Assembly: GCA_018222865.1 (NCBI GenBank)
Contig: JAAEZM010000005.1
Location: 1 to 64,000 of the forward strand
DNA from: Alphaproteobacteria bacterium
GTDB taxonomy: Bacteria; Pseudomonadota; Alphaproteobacteria; Caulobacterales; Maricaulaceae
Length of the DNA: 64,000 nucleotides
Reading direction: 5' to 3'
Both the position numbers and the translations under genes were made by a program. Within the stretch, counting starts at the first letter, position 1. Each line of letters starts with the position of its first letter. Positions 31,136 to 39,160 of the stretch are shown piece by piece. Under the pieces are notes generated by a model. The model had not been told where the DNA came from. It worked only from the letters and a program-made list of their open reading frames with translations, and searched no databases.

Positions 31136-31165
31136 TTAGAGTGCAATGGGTTAGTGTGCAATGGG
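31136..31165. repeat. 15-base tandem duplication in the tpiA-ppiD gap
   Basis: TTAGAGTGCAATGGG is followed directly by TTAGTGTGCAATGGG, one mismatch in 15. It lies in the divergent promoter region, 40 bases upstream of tpiA. It could be a recent duplication or a double binding site. Confidence 0.6.
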
Positions 31166-31262
31166 GCCTGTGTGAGCGGAATTACAGCCACCGGCGCTTG
31201 TGTAGCTGAATCACGCCCGCTACCTTCCGCTCGACATTCACCAGCCTGCTTTGTTCTCGATC

Positions 31263-33206
31263 ATGATCACCTTATTCCGGAATTTCGCGAAATCGCCCTT
31301 CGCCTACGTCATCATCGGCCTCTTGGTCGCGGCCTTTGCCTTTTATGGCGTTGGCGGGATTTTCACCGGAAGCGGCACCGCAGTTGCCATTGTCGGCAAG
31401 GAACAGGTCAGCGTGACCGAGCTTCGCGGCGCCTATGAGCGCGAAATCTCGATGCTGCAGGAACAATATCCCGATTTCACCCGTGAACAGGCCACAGAAT
31501 TCGGGCTTGGTGACCAGGTCCTTCAGCGCCTCATCTCCGAGGCTGCCTTTTCGTCGAAATCCCAGGAGCTCGGCTTGGCCGTGTCCGACGATACGCTGGT
31601 CAATTCTGCAGCTCAGATTCCGGCTTTCCGCAATCCGATCACCGGTCAGTATGATTTCAACACGATGCGCGAAATCCTGCAGCTGAACGGATATACGGTG
31701 GATCAGTTCCAGAGTGAGCATCGAGGCAATCTTCTTCGAGCGCAGTTGACCGCGGCGATCGGCACGGGTGTGAACGCTCCAGACGCCATCACTCAGACCC
31801 GTTTCACCGTCAGTGGTGAGCAGCGCTCGCTGCGCGGCCTCTTCATCGACGCCAATGCGGCTCAAGACGTTGAAGCCCCTGATGAAGAAACGTTGCGCGC
31901 CTTTATCGAAAGCAATCGCGGCGCAACTGACCCGCAAACCGGACTGCCCATCTTCCTCGCGCCTGAAATGCGTGCCATCTCCCTGGTTCGCTTCCAGCTG
32001 GAAGACTTCCTCCGGGATGTTGAAGTCGATGAGGCGCCGCTCCGCGAGTTTTACGAATTCCAGCTTGAAAGCGGTCAGATCGGTACGCCGGCTCAGCGCA
32101 CTTTCTCGCAGGTCAATGTGAACGATGAGGCCACAGCGAATGCCATTGTCGCGCGCATTGCCGGCGGTGAGGCTCTCGCTGACATTGCAGACGAGCTGGG
32201 CTTGGGCGCTCCTTTTGCACAGGATGACGTCCAGCTCTATGAAGTGCCCGACGAGGGTCTCGGCAATGCCGTCTTCGAAGCGGCTGTCGGCGACAGCTTC
32301 GCCGTCGAAGGAACTTTTGGCTGGTATGCGGTCGATGTCACCGGCGGTATTGAGGCCGACCTTCCCAGTTTTGAAGAGCAATTGCCGGAGCTGCGAGAAG
32401 CAGCAGCGCGGGATGAAGCCCTCAACGCGCTTTATGATCGCGTCGGAGCTTTTACGGATGCTCGTGATGCGGGCGCCACGCTCGAGGATGCGGCCCAGCA
32501 GGCTGGCACACCGATCGAGATTTTTGCGGCCATGGACCGATTTGGCCGCGATATGAGCCTGGAAATCGACTTTACGCGCTATGCCAGTCTTGGGCCAGAG
32601 ATCCTGCCGTTTGCCTTTGAACAATTTGAAGGCATCGAATCAGAACTCGAGCAGTTCAACGAGACCGACTTCTTCGTGCTCCGGGTAGACGAGGTTGTAG
32701 AAGAGCAATTGCGACCCTTCGAGGATGTAAGCGATATCGCAGCAGGCTATTGGCGCGCCGAACGTGTCGATGCTCAACTCGATGAGCTCGCCGATGAGGC
32801 GCTGGCCCAGCTACAGGCCGGCGAGAATATGGATGTCGTCGCCCTAACCTCTGGCGGGCGCGTCGAAGTCGCAACGCTGAGCCGCGAGCAAACTGCCGGA
32901 TTATTCAGCCAGGCGGTCGTCGGTCAGGCTTTCAACCAAAATGTAGGTGAGTTTGGCCTCGTAGTCGGTACCGGCACTGGCGTTAAAGCGATTGTGGTTG
33001 TCGATGAGGTGATGATCCCGGATCTCGACAGCGCTGATGCAGCTTCCCTCGCGACCTTCAGCGAGGAAATCGATAATGCGATTTCGACGGATATCCTTCT
33101 CGCGGCACAAAATGCGCTCTACGCGGAATACGGTTTGAATGATGGCGGTGTGGATCCGCGGCTGCGTGCCTTGGCGCTCGGTGAAAGCGATCAGACCTTT
33201 CAATGA
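31263..33206 (+). CDS. ppiD: PpiD-like periplasmic folding factor (SurA_N / PPIC type)
   Basis: 647 residues. A single N-terminal transmembrane helix (FAYVIIGLLVAAFAFYGVGGIF) anchors a periplasmic chain with a SurA-type N-terminal chaperone region and a degenerate parvulin-like domain around residues 220-380 (RTFSQVNVNDEATAN, ADIADELGLGAPFAQDD). PpiD helps newly exported outer-membrane proteins at the SecYEG exit. The ATG at 31263 fits the membrane-anchor start better than the upstream TTG. The stop overlaps trpE as ATGA. Confidence 0.88.
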   Translation: MITLFRNFAKSPFAYVIIGLLVAAFAFYGVGGIFTGSGTAVAIVGKEQVSVTELRGAYEREISMLQEQYPDFTREQATEFGLGDQVLQRLISEAAFSSKSQELGLAVSDDTLVNSAAQIPAFRNPITGQYDFNTMREILQLNGYTVDQFQSEHRGNLLRAQLTAAIGTGVNAPDAITQTRFTVSGEQRSLRGLFIDANAAQDVEAPDEETLRAFIESNRGATDPQTGLPIFLAPEMRAISLVRFQLEDFLRDVEVDEAPLREFYEFQLESGQIGTPAQRTFSQVNVNDEATANAIVARIAGGEALADIADELGLGAPFAQDDVQLYEVPDEGLGNAVFEAAVGDSFAVEGTFGWYAVDVTGGIEADLPSFEEQLPELREAAARDEALNALYDRVGAFTDARDAGATLEDAAQQAGTPIEIFAAMDRFGRDMSLEIDFTRYASLGPEILPFAFEQFEGIESELEQFNETDFFVLRVDEVVEEQLRPFEDVSDIAAGYWRAERVDAQLDELADEALAQLQAGENMDVVALTSGGRVEVATLSREQTAGLFSQAVVGQAFNQNVGEFGLVVGTGTGVKAIVVVDEVMIPDLDSADAASLATFSEEIDNAISTDILLAAQNALYAEYGLNDGGVDPRLRALALGESDQTFQ

Positions 33207-34699
33207 TGACACCAGCACGCATTGAACCAGGCTTCGACAAAGTCGAGGCGGCCTTTGCGCGCGGCGAAACGGTTGTTCTGACAGCCCGTCAGCCTGATGA
33301 TCTTTTGACGCCGGTTGGCGCCTATCTTTCACTCGCCGGCACAGATCCGAACACGTTCCTGCTCGAATCCGTCGAAGGCGGATCCTTCCGCGGGCGTTAT
33401 TCGGCGATCGGCTTGGATCCAGATCTGATTTGGCGTTGCCAGAACGGTCAGGTCGAGGAAGCGCGCGGGACTGATGTCGCCACCCGCAATTTCAAACCCG
33501 TTGATGGCGCTCCCATGGACGCGCTGCGAGCCGTGATCGAGGATGCGCGCTGCCCCCTACCGCCAGGCGCCCCGTCTATTGCGTCCGGTCTGTTTGGGTA
33601 TTTGGGCTATGACATGGTGCGTTATCTGGAGACGCTTCCAGAGCATGCCCAAGCTGAACCGCTTGACCTGCCCGAAGCAGTGTTGATCCGGCCGCGTCTG
33701 ATGGTTGTTTTCGATGCCCTCACGCAGGAAATCCAAATTTACTGCCCGATCCGTCCCGGTGAGTATTCAGCACGCGAAGCCTATGATGCCGCGCGCGAGC
33801 GTATGGAGGCAGCCCTTCAGGCCTTGCGCCGCCCTGCGCCTGTGCTCACACCGCCAGAGGGTGAATTGGGCCAGATCCAGTCAAACCGCACACCGGAGAA
33901 TTACGGTGAAGCCGTCAATCAGGCTCGCGACTACATTCGTGCGGGAGATGCGTTTCAGATCGTCCCGAGCCAACGCTTCAGCGCAGACTATCCCGCCGAT
34001 CCGTTTTGGCTCTATCGCACGCTGAGGCGATTAAACCCGTCGCCTTTCCTGTTTTTCTTCCGCCTGGACGATCTCGCTATCGCAGGCTCCAGCCCTGAAA
34101 TCCTGGTTCGGCTGCGTGATGGTGTCGCCACAATCCGGCCGATCGCTGGCACACGAAAGCGCGGCGCAACACCAGCAGAAGATGACGCGCTGGAAGCGGA
34201 TTTGTTGTCAGACCCGAAAGAACGCTCAGAACACTTGATGCTGCTGGACCTCGGTCGCAATGATGTCGGGCGTATATCCAAGCCTGGATCGGTGCGGATA
34301 ACATCGCGGGAAAATGTCGAGCGATATTCTCATGTAATGCACATCGTCTCGAATGTTGAAGGTGATCTCGCCGACGGTGAAGATGCGGTCTCGGCCTTGT
34401 TTGCCGGTTTTCCGGCCGGAACGGTTTCTGGTGCACCGAAAGTGCGGGCCATGGAAATCATTGACGAGCTCGAACCGCACCGGCGCGGGGTCTATGCAGG
34501 GGCGGTCGGGTATTTCTCCGCCGATGGCGGTATGGATACGTGTATTGCCCTGCGTACTGCTGTCATCAAAGACGGCCGCATGCATGTTCAAGCCGGTGCT
34601 GGAGTGGTTCTGGACAGTGACCCCGTGGCCGAGCATGAGGAATGCGTCAACAAGGCCGCAGCACTTTTCCGGGCCGCAGAAGCATCCCTGGAAAATTAA
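33203..34699 (+). CDS. trpE: Anthranilate synthase component I
   Basis: 498 residues. It makes anthranilate from chorismate with ammonia supplied by TrpG. The C-terminal chorismate-binding domain has SPFLFFFRLDDLAIAGSSPE, RPIAGTRKRG, LDLGRNDVGR and FPAGTVSGAPKVRAM. It starts within the ppiD stop (ATGA), so the two are translationally coupled. The partner trpG is 1.1 kb downstream, with an oppositely oriented deacetylase gene between them. Confidence 0.96.
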   Translation: MMTPARIEPGFDKVEAAFARGETVVLTARQPDDLLTPVGAYLSLAGTDPNTFLLESVEGGSFRGRYSAIGLDPDLIWRCQNGQVEEARGTDVATRNFKPVDGAPMDALRAVIEDARCPLPPGAPSIASGLFGYLGYDMVRYLETLPEHAQAEPLDLPEAVLIRPRLMVVFDALTQEIQIYCPIRPGEYSAREAYDAARERMEAALQALRRPAPVLTPPEGELGQIQSNRTPENYGEAVNQARDYIRAGDAFQIVPSQRFSADYPADPFWLYRTLRRLNPSPFLFFFRLDDLAIAGSSPEILVRLRDGVATIRPIAGTRKRGATPAEDDALEADLLSDPKERSEHLMLLDLGRNDVGRISKPGSVRITSRENVERYSHVMHIVSNVEGDLADGEDAVSALFAGFPAGTVSGAPKVRAMEIIDELEPHRRGVYAGAVGYFSADGGMDTCIALRTAVIKDGRMHVQAGAGVVLDSDPVAEHEECVNKAAALFRAAEASLEN

Positions 34700-34717
34700 A
34701 TCCGGGCGGATCCAGCC

Positions 34718-35731
34718 TCAGCGCGCCAAAGATGCTTCGATCTGCGGGTTTGGCTCGGCTTCAAGATGCGCCGCCAGCGCGCTGATCGTCACGAACTGCA
34801 CCCCGCGCGCCTGAGCTTCATCGATCCAGCTGCTCAACGCCTCCAGCGTCGCGTCGTGCGGATGGCCTATGGCGATTGACCAGCCTCTAAGCTCGGCCAA
34901 ACGCTCAGCATCCTCTAGGCGTGAAGCGATGACGGTGGGATCGACGACATGATCCAGAAAGATATCTCGCTCTAGCGCAATCAGGCCCAATCCACGCGCA
35001 ACAGCGGCACCGCGGCTGTCACCCGTCGTCATGGAGTCCAGATAAAGCGGGATCTCATCTCGCACCGCATTCAAGGCAACGCGCATGGCCCGCGGGTCCT
35101 GAGTAAACCGGCTGCCCATATGATTGTTAAGACCAACCGCTCCGGGGACACGCGCAAGGGCCCAACGTGCGCGAGCCGCGATATCGCTATCGGACAAGGC
35201 AAGCTGAAGCGCATTCGGACCAGGATCTGCCAAGCCGAGCGGTTCCATCGGCAGATGGACGATGACGTCATGGCCTTGAATACTGGCGTGATGCGCTGTT
35301 TCCGCGGCCCCGCTCGCATAGGGCAAGATCGCCATGGTCAGTGGAACTTCTAGCGCGGCTACCCTCTGGGCCACGTCCAGATCAAAGCCCAAATCATCGA
35401 TCACCAGGGCGATAATCGGCGCGCGGCGATCAAGTCTAGCATCGCTCGCCGCGGGATTGCTGGACGACGCGCTCTGAGCCGCGCGCGGGCGCGCTTCAGC
35501 CGGCGAAGTGACCTCAGAGGCTGTAATGATAGCGCGGGTTGTCGGCCCCGACGAGGTGGAAGCAGCGACAGGCTGAAGCAAAACTTGATCTGGCAGGGCC
35601 AGAGGGGCTGTCGCATCTGCAAAGGAAAAGACAATCGCGCCGAGACCATAAGCTGCCGCCGCGATGACACTGGCCAGAGCAGGCGTCGCGGAGCGCATAA
35701 CGCGCGAGAGCGGATTCGGCTTGCGATTCAT
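34718..35731 (-). CDS. Divergent polysaccharide deacetylase (YibQ-like), envelope
   Basis: 337 residues. An N-terminal signal-anchor (about residues 12-37) and an Ala/Ser/Pro linker precede a divergent polysaccharide deacetylase domain from about residue 108: IALVIDDLGFDLD, then TMAILPYASG, DVIVHLPMEP, LNNHMGSRF and SIAIGHPHDAT. The metal-binding motifs are retained. In E. coli the yibQ relative lies next to envC, a septal amidase activator, so a peptidoglycan role is possible. Start MNRKPNPL is chosen because it begins right before the anchor. It is inserted head-to-head against trpG, with a CtrA-type box in the gap. Confidence 0.85.
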   Translation of the reverse strand: MNRKPNPLSRVMRSATPALASVIAAAAYGLGAIVFSFADATAPLALPDQVLLQPVAASTSSGPTTRAIITASEVTSPAEARPRAAQSASSSNPAASDARLDRRAPIIALVIDDLGFDLDVAQRVAALEVPLTMAILPYASGAAETAHHASIQGHDVIVHLPMEPLGLADPGPNALQLALSDSDIAARARWALARVPGAVGLNNHMGSRFTQDPRAMRVALNAVRDEIPLYLDSMTTGDSRGAAVARGLGLIALERDIFLDHVVDPTVIASRLEDAERLAELRGWSIAIGHPHDATLEALSSWIDEAQARGVQFVTISALAAHLEAEPNPQIEASLAR

Positions 35732-35754
35732 GCCCTGACAAGGCGGGGAGTCGG

Positions 35755-35769
35755 TTAAACGGGCGTTAA
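35755..35769. promoter_or_regulatory. CtrA-type box TTAA-N7-TTAA
   Basis: TTAAACGGGCGTTAA lies 24 bases upstream of the deacetylase start and 63 bases upstream of trpG. It is the only full TTAA-N7-TTAA I found in an intergenic region of the window. CtrA is the cell-cycle master regulator of Caulobacter-like bacteria. Confidence 0.5.
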
Positions 35770-35811
35770 ACTGAAATCCGGATTGGCCTAATTCACTAAA
35801 CCGCTTAGCTT

Positions 35812-35830
35812 GCGCAGCAGGAGGCTGCGC
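35812..35830 (+). promoter_or_regulatory. Hairpin displaying the trpG ribosome site in its loop
   Basis: GCGCAGC (35812-35818) and GCTGCGC (35824-35830) form a perfect 7-base GC-rich stem whose loop AGGAG is the core of the trpG Shine-Dalgarno. The stem ends one base before the ATG at 35832. An RNA-binding regulator or ribosome access would be affected by this fold. No leader peptide with tryptophan codons is visible. Confidence 0.55.
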
Positions 35831-35831
35831 C

Positions 35832-36422
35832 ATGCTTTTAATGATAGACAATTACGACAGCTTCACCTTCAACCTGGTGCATTATTTCCAGGAATTGGGG
35901 TGTGAGCTGGCCGTGCACCGCAATGACGCGCTTACCGTCGAGGGCGCACTTAGCCTCAATCCTGAAGCCATCATAATCTCTCCGGGCCCTTGCGATCCCG
36001 ACCGTGCCGGGATCTGCCTCGATCTGATTGCTCAATCCCCACAAGACCTGCCCATCCTTGGCGTCTGCCTGGGGCATCAGTCCATCGGCCAGGTTTTTGG
36101 TGGGGAAGTCATAGCGGCCAAAGAGATCATGCACGGCAAGACCAGCCCGATCGTCCATGACGGGACGGGCGTCTTTGCGGGCCTGCCCTCCCCGTTTGAA
36201 GCAACGCGTTATCACAGCCTGGCGATCCGGCCGGAAAGCCTGCCTGCGACCCTGATCGCCAACGCCCATACTGCGGATGGCGAGATTATGGGCGTAAGGC
36301 ATAAAGAGCGTCCTATACATGGCGTGCAATTCCACCCCGAATCCATCGCTTCGGAGCACGGTCATGCTTTGCTGAAGAACTTTCTGGACATCGCCCGACC
36401 GAGCACTGCCAAAGCAGCCTGA
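35832..36422 (+). CDS. trpG: Anthranilate synthase component II (glutamine amidotransferase)
   Basis: 196 residues. Class I glutamine amidotransferase: the nucleophile cysteine is in GVCLGHQSIGQ, and the His/Glu of the triad are in VQFHPESI. The N-terminus LMIDNYDSFTFNLVHYF is the TrpG/PabA signature. It supplies ammonia to TrpE and may also serve PabB. First gene of trpG-trpD-trpC; trpD follows after 26 bases. Confidence 0.96.
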   Translation: MLLMIDNYDSFTFNLVHYFQELGCELAVHRNDALTVEGALSLNPEAIIISPGPCDPDRAGICLDLIAQSPQDLPILGVCLGHQSIGQVFGGEVIAAKEIMHGKTSPIVHDGTGVFAGLPSPFEATRYHSLAIRPESLPATLIANAHTADGEIMGVRHKERPIHGVQFHPESIASEHGHALLKNFLDIARPSTAKAA

Positions 36423-36448
36423 TTACCCTTCGACACGAACGCCTGATC

Positions 36449-37468
36449 ATGACCGAACTTGCCGATTGCCTACTCGCCCTCAGTCAAGGGCAGCGCCCCT
36501 CCACGGCCCAGATTGAAGGAGCTTTCGATCAGCTCATGCAAGGGGATGGGACGGATGCAGCTATTGGCGGTTTCCTGATGGGCCTTGCAGCGCTGGGGGA
36601 AACGCCCTCGGACATCGCTGCGGGTGCCCGGGTCATGAGGAGCCGTATGACGCGCATCAACGCGCCTGATGGCGCGATTGATACATGCGGCACAGGCGGT
36701 GATGGCAAGGGGGCATATAACATCTCGACCGCATCGGCGATTGTCGCGGCGGGCGCAGGAGCCAAGGTTGCCAAGCATGGCAATCGCGCTGCCTCATCAA
36801 AATCAGGCTCGTCTGACGTGCTTGGCGCTTTGGGTATCGCGCTGGAAGCCACCCCGGAGCAGGTTGAGCGCTCCTTGCAGGAGGCCGGTGCAGGCTTTTT
36901 GTTCGCGCCCTCGCACCACTCGGCGGTGCGTCATGTCGCCAGCGCTCGCAAGGGGCTTGGCGTTCGAACCCTGTTCAACCTATTGGGTCCACTGGCCAAT
37001 CCCGCCGGCGTGAAACGCCAACTTCTCGGTGTTTACTCGCGCCGCTGGCTGGTGCCGATGGCGCAAGCCCTTCGCGACCTCGGGTGCGAGCGGGCCTGGG
37101 TGATGTGTGGTTCTGACGGCATGGACGAAATCACCACGACCGGGGACACCTATCTGGCCGAGCTCAAGGATGGCGAGATCACCGAGTTCACGCTGAACCC
37201 GGCGGATTTCGGCATCGCGCTGGCCAGCGAAGAAGCCCTCAAAGGCGGCGATCCAGAACACAATGCCCAGGCCATTCGCGATCTTTTGGGCGGAGCCAAA
37301 GGGGCGTTCCGGGATATTGTCCTGATGAATGCAGGGGCGGCCCTGGTGATCGCGGATCAGGCGGGGTCCCTGGAGGAAGGCATCGAAAAAGCCCGCGCCT
37401 CCATCGACTCCGGCGCAGCAGCCCATACGCTTGAACGCATGATCGCCATTTCAAAGGGAGAGGCCTGA
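36449..37468 (+). CDS. trpD: Anthranilate phosphoribosyltransferase
   Basis: 339 residues. It transfers phosphoribosyl from PRPP to anthranilate. The PRPP/anthranilate site motifs [15 protein letters not shown] and [18 protein letters not shown] are intact, as is [10 protein letters not shown]. Its stop overlaps the trpC start (TGATG), which indicates translational coupling. Confidence 0.96.
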   Translation: MTELADCLLALSQGQRPSTAQIEGAFDQLMQGDGTDAAIGGFLMGLAALGETPSDIAAGARVMRSRMTRINAPDGAIDTCGTGGDGKGAYNISTASAIVAAGAGAKVAKHGNRAASSKSGSSDVLGALGIALEATPEQVERSLQEAGAGFLFAPSHHSAVRHVASARKGLGVRTLFNLLGPLANPAGVKRQLLGVYSRRWLVPMAQALRDLGCERAWVMCGSDGMDEITTTGDTYLAELKDGEITEFTLNPADFGIALASEEALKGGDPEHNAQAIRDLLGGAKGAFRDIVLMNAGAALVIADQAGSLEEGIEKARASIDSGAAAHTLERMIAISKGEA

Positions 37469-38283
37469 TGAGCCCGAATCTGCCCGACGCCCTCGCCCGG
37501 ATCACCGCCTACAAGCTCGAACACATCGAGGCGTGCAAGCAATCGCTCTCCTTTGCTGAAGTCAGCGCCCGGGCCCGCGATGTTGACCCGGTCCGCGGGT
37601 TCGAAGCGGCACTCAAGCGCGATGCGAGCCGGTTTGGACAAGGCCTCATCGCGGAAGTGAAAAAGGCCAGCCCGTCGAAAGGTCTGATCCGCGAAGACTT
37701 CAATCCGCCGGATCTTGCCTCGGCCTATGAGCGCGGTGGCGCGACCTGTTTGTCCGTCCTAACGGACGGACCCAGCTTCCAGGGCGATGACAGCTATCTG
37801 GCTGCGGCACGAAATGCGACCAAGCTCCCGGCCCTGCGCAAGGACTTTCTCTACGACATTTATCAAGTCGCAGAGGCTCGAATGCTGGGGGCAGATGCGA
37901 TCTTGATAATCCTGGCAGCTGTCGCGGATGACACGGCGAAAGCGCTTATGGAAGAAGCGCGAAATTGGTCTTTAGATGTCTTGATGGAGGTCCATGACGC
38001 GCCAGAAATGGAACGCGCCATTGCCCTCGATGCGAACCTGATTGGGGTCAATAATCGCAATCTCAAAACCTTTGAGACCAGCCTCGAAACATTCGAAACC
38101 CTTGCGCCCATGGTTCCGAGTGATCGGCTGCTGGTTGCCGAAAGCGGTATATTCTCACCTGAAGACGTGGCCCGCTTGGGCGAAGCAGGTGCCCAGGCGC
38201 TGCTTGTCGGCGAAAGCCTGATGCGTCAAGCCGATGTCGAAACGGCGACACGTCAGCTCCTGACAGGACGGACCCGCGCTTGA
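37468..38283 (+). CDS. trpC: Indole-3-glycerol-phosphate synthase
   Basis: 271 residues, monofunctional (no fused TrpF). The catalytic lysine and phosphate motifs are seen in [38 protein letters not shown] and LVGESLM. It closes the indole ring of the tryptophan pathway. Last trp gene here; trpF, trpB and trpA must lie elsewhere. lexA follows 84 bases later on the same strand. Confidence 0.96.
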   Translation: MSPNLPDALARITAYKLEHIEACKQSLSFAEVSARARDVDPVRGFEAALKRDASRFGQGLIAEVKKASPSKGLIREDFNPPDLASAYERGGATCLSVLTDGPSFQGDDSYLAAARNATKLPALRKDFLYDIYQVAEARMLGADAILIILAAVADDTAKALMEEARNWSLDVLMEVHDAPEMERAIALDANLIGVNNRNLKTFETSLETFETLAPMVPSDRLLVAESGIFSPEDVARLGEAGAQALLVGESLMRQADVETATRQLLTGRTRA

Positions 38284-38293
38284 CGCTCGAGTA

Positions 38294-38308
38294 GAACACT
38301 TGTAGAAC
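38294..38308 (+). promoter_or_regulatory. LexA (SOS) box of lexA
   Basis: GAACACTTGTAGAAC, i.e. GAAC-N7-GAAC (GTTC-N7-GTTC on the other strand), the direct-repeat operator of alphaproteobacterial LexA. It is 59 bases upstream of the lexA GTG, as expected for self-repression. Confidence 0.88.
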
Positions 38309-38367
38309 ACTTTCGATTTTCCTGATTTGTTCCGGCACGGTGTCGGACTAAAAGCGAGGTCGGACCA

Positions 38368-39069
38368 GTGCTCACGCGTAAGCAGCATGAACTTCTTCTC
38401 TTCATCCACCAGCGGATCCGTGAAACCGGCGTCTCGCCCTCTTTTGACGAGATGAAGGGAGCGCTTCAGCTCGCTTCCAAATCCGGTGTTCACCGATTGA
38501 TCACGGCGTTGGAAGAACGCGGTTTCATCCGCCGCCTCGCCCACCGGGCCCGTGCGCTTGAAGTTCTCAAGCTTCCGGAGAGTGCCGCTGCTGAGGATCC
38601 AACACCGCAAACCCCGGCCGATCTCGGGCCGAATGTGGTGCGCGGGAATTTCGCTAAGGACGACGAGGCAGAAACACCACCAGATACAGTCGAGGTGCCC
38701 TTGCTGGGCCGGATCGCTGCCGGTGTACCGATATCCGCCATCCAACATGAGACGGACAAGATATCCGTTGCATCGAGCATGCTCGGCAATGGCGAGCATT
38801 TTGCGCTGGAGGTCAAAGGCGACTCGATGATCGAAGCGGGCATTCTTGATGGTGACACCGTGATTATCCGTCGGGGCCAATCCGCCGAAAGCGGTGAGAT
38901 CGTCGTTGCCCTGGTCGATGATGAGGAAGCGACACTCAAGCGTCTGAGAAAAAAGGGCGGCTCAATCGCTCTGGAAGCCGCGAACCCAGAATATGAAACG
39001 CGTATTTTCGGTCCGGACCGCGTTAAAGTCCAAGGCAAGCTTGTTGGGCTCTTCCGCCACTATCATTAG
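38368..39069 (+). CDS. lexA: SOS repressor LexA
   Basis: 233 residues from a GTG start with GAGGT upstream. The winged-helix N-terminus reads [19 protein letters not shown]. The self-cleavage bond is Ala118-Gly119 in RIAAGVP, with the catalytic Ser153 (GDSM) and Lys191 (ATLKRL). Activated RecA would trigger cleavage and release SOS genes. The inter-domain linker (Pro/Asp/Glu-rich, about 70-105) is long, as in other alphaproteobacteria. Confidence 0.97.
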   Translation: MLTRKQHELLLFIHQRIRETGVSPSFDEMKGALQLASKSGVHRLITALEERGFIRRLAHRARALEVLKLPESAAAEDPTPQTPADLGPNVVRGNFAKDDEAETPPDTVEVPLLGRIAAGVPISAIQHETDKISVASSMLGNGEHFALEVKGDSMIEAGILDGDTVIIRRGQSAESGEIVVALVDDEEATLKRLRKKGGSIALEAANPEYETRIFGPDRVKVQGKLVGLFRHYH

Positions 39070-39160
39070 ACACCTCGTCGATTGACGTGGCATAGGCGCC
39101 CCCTCTCCCGCTCTTGGGTGAGACCTGCTCGGATGCTTCCGCTCGCATTGCCTGATGGTG

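Noticed and set aside
31272-32624. 450-codon open frame on the minus strand
   Set aside because: Antisense to ppiD, whose signal anchor and periplasmic domains are clear. No ribosome site and no family features.
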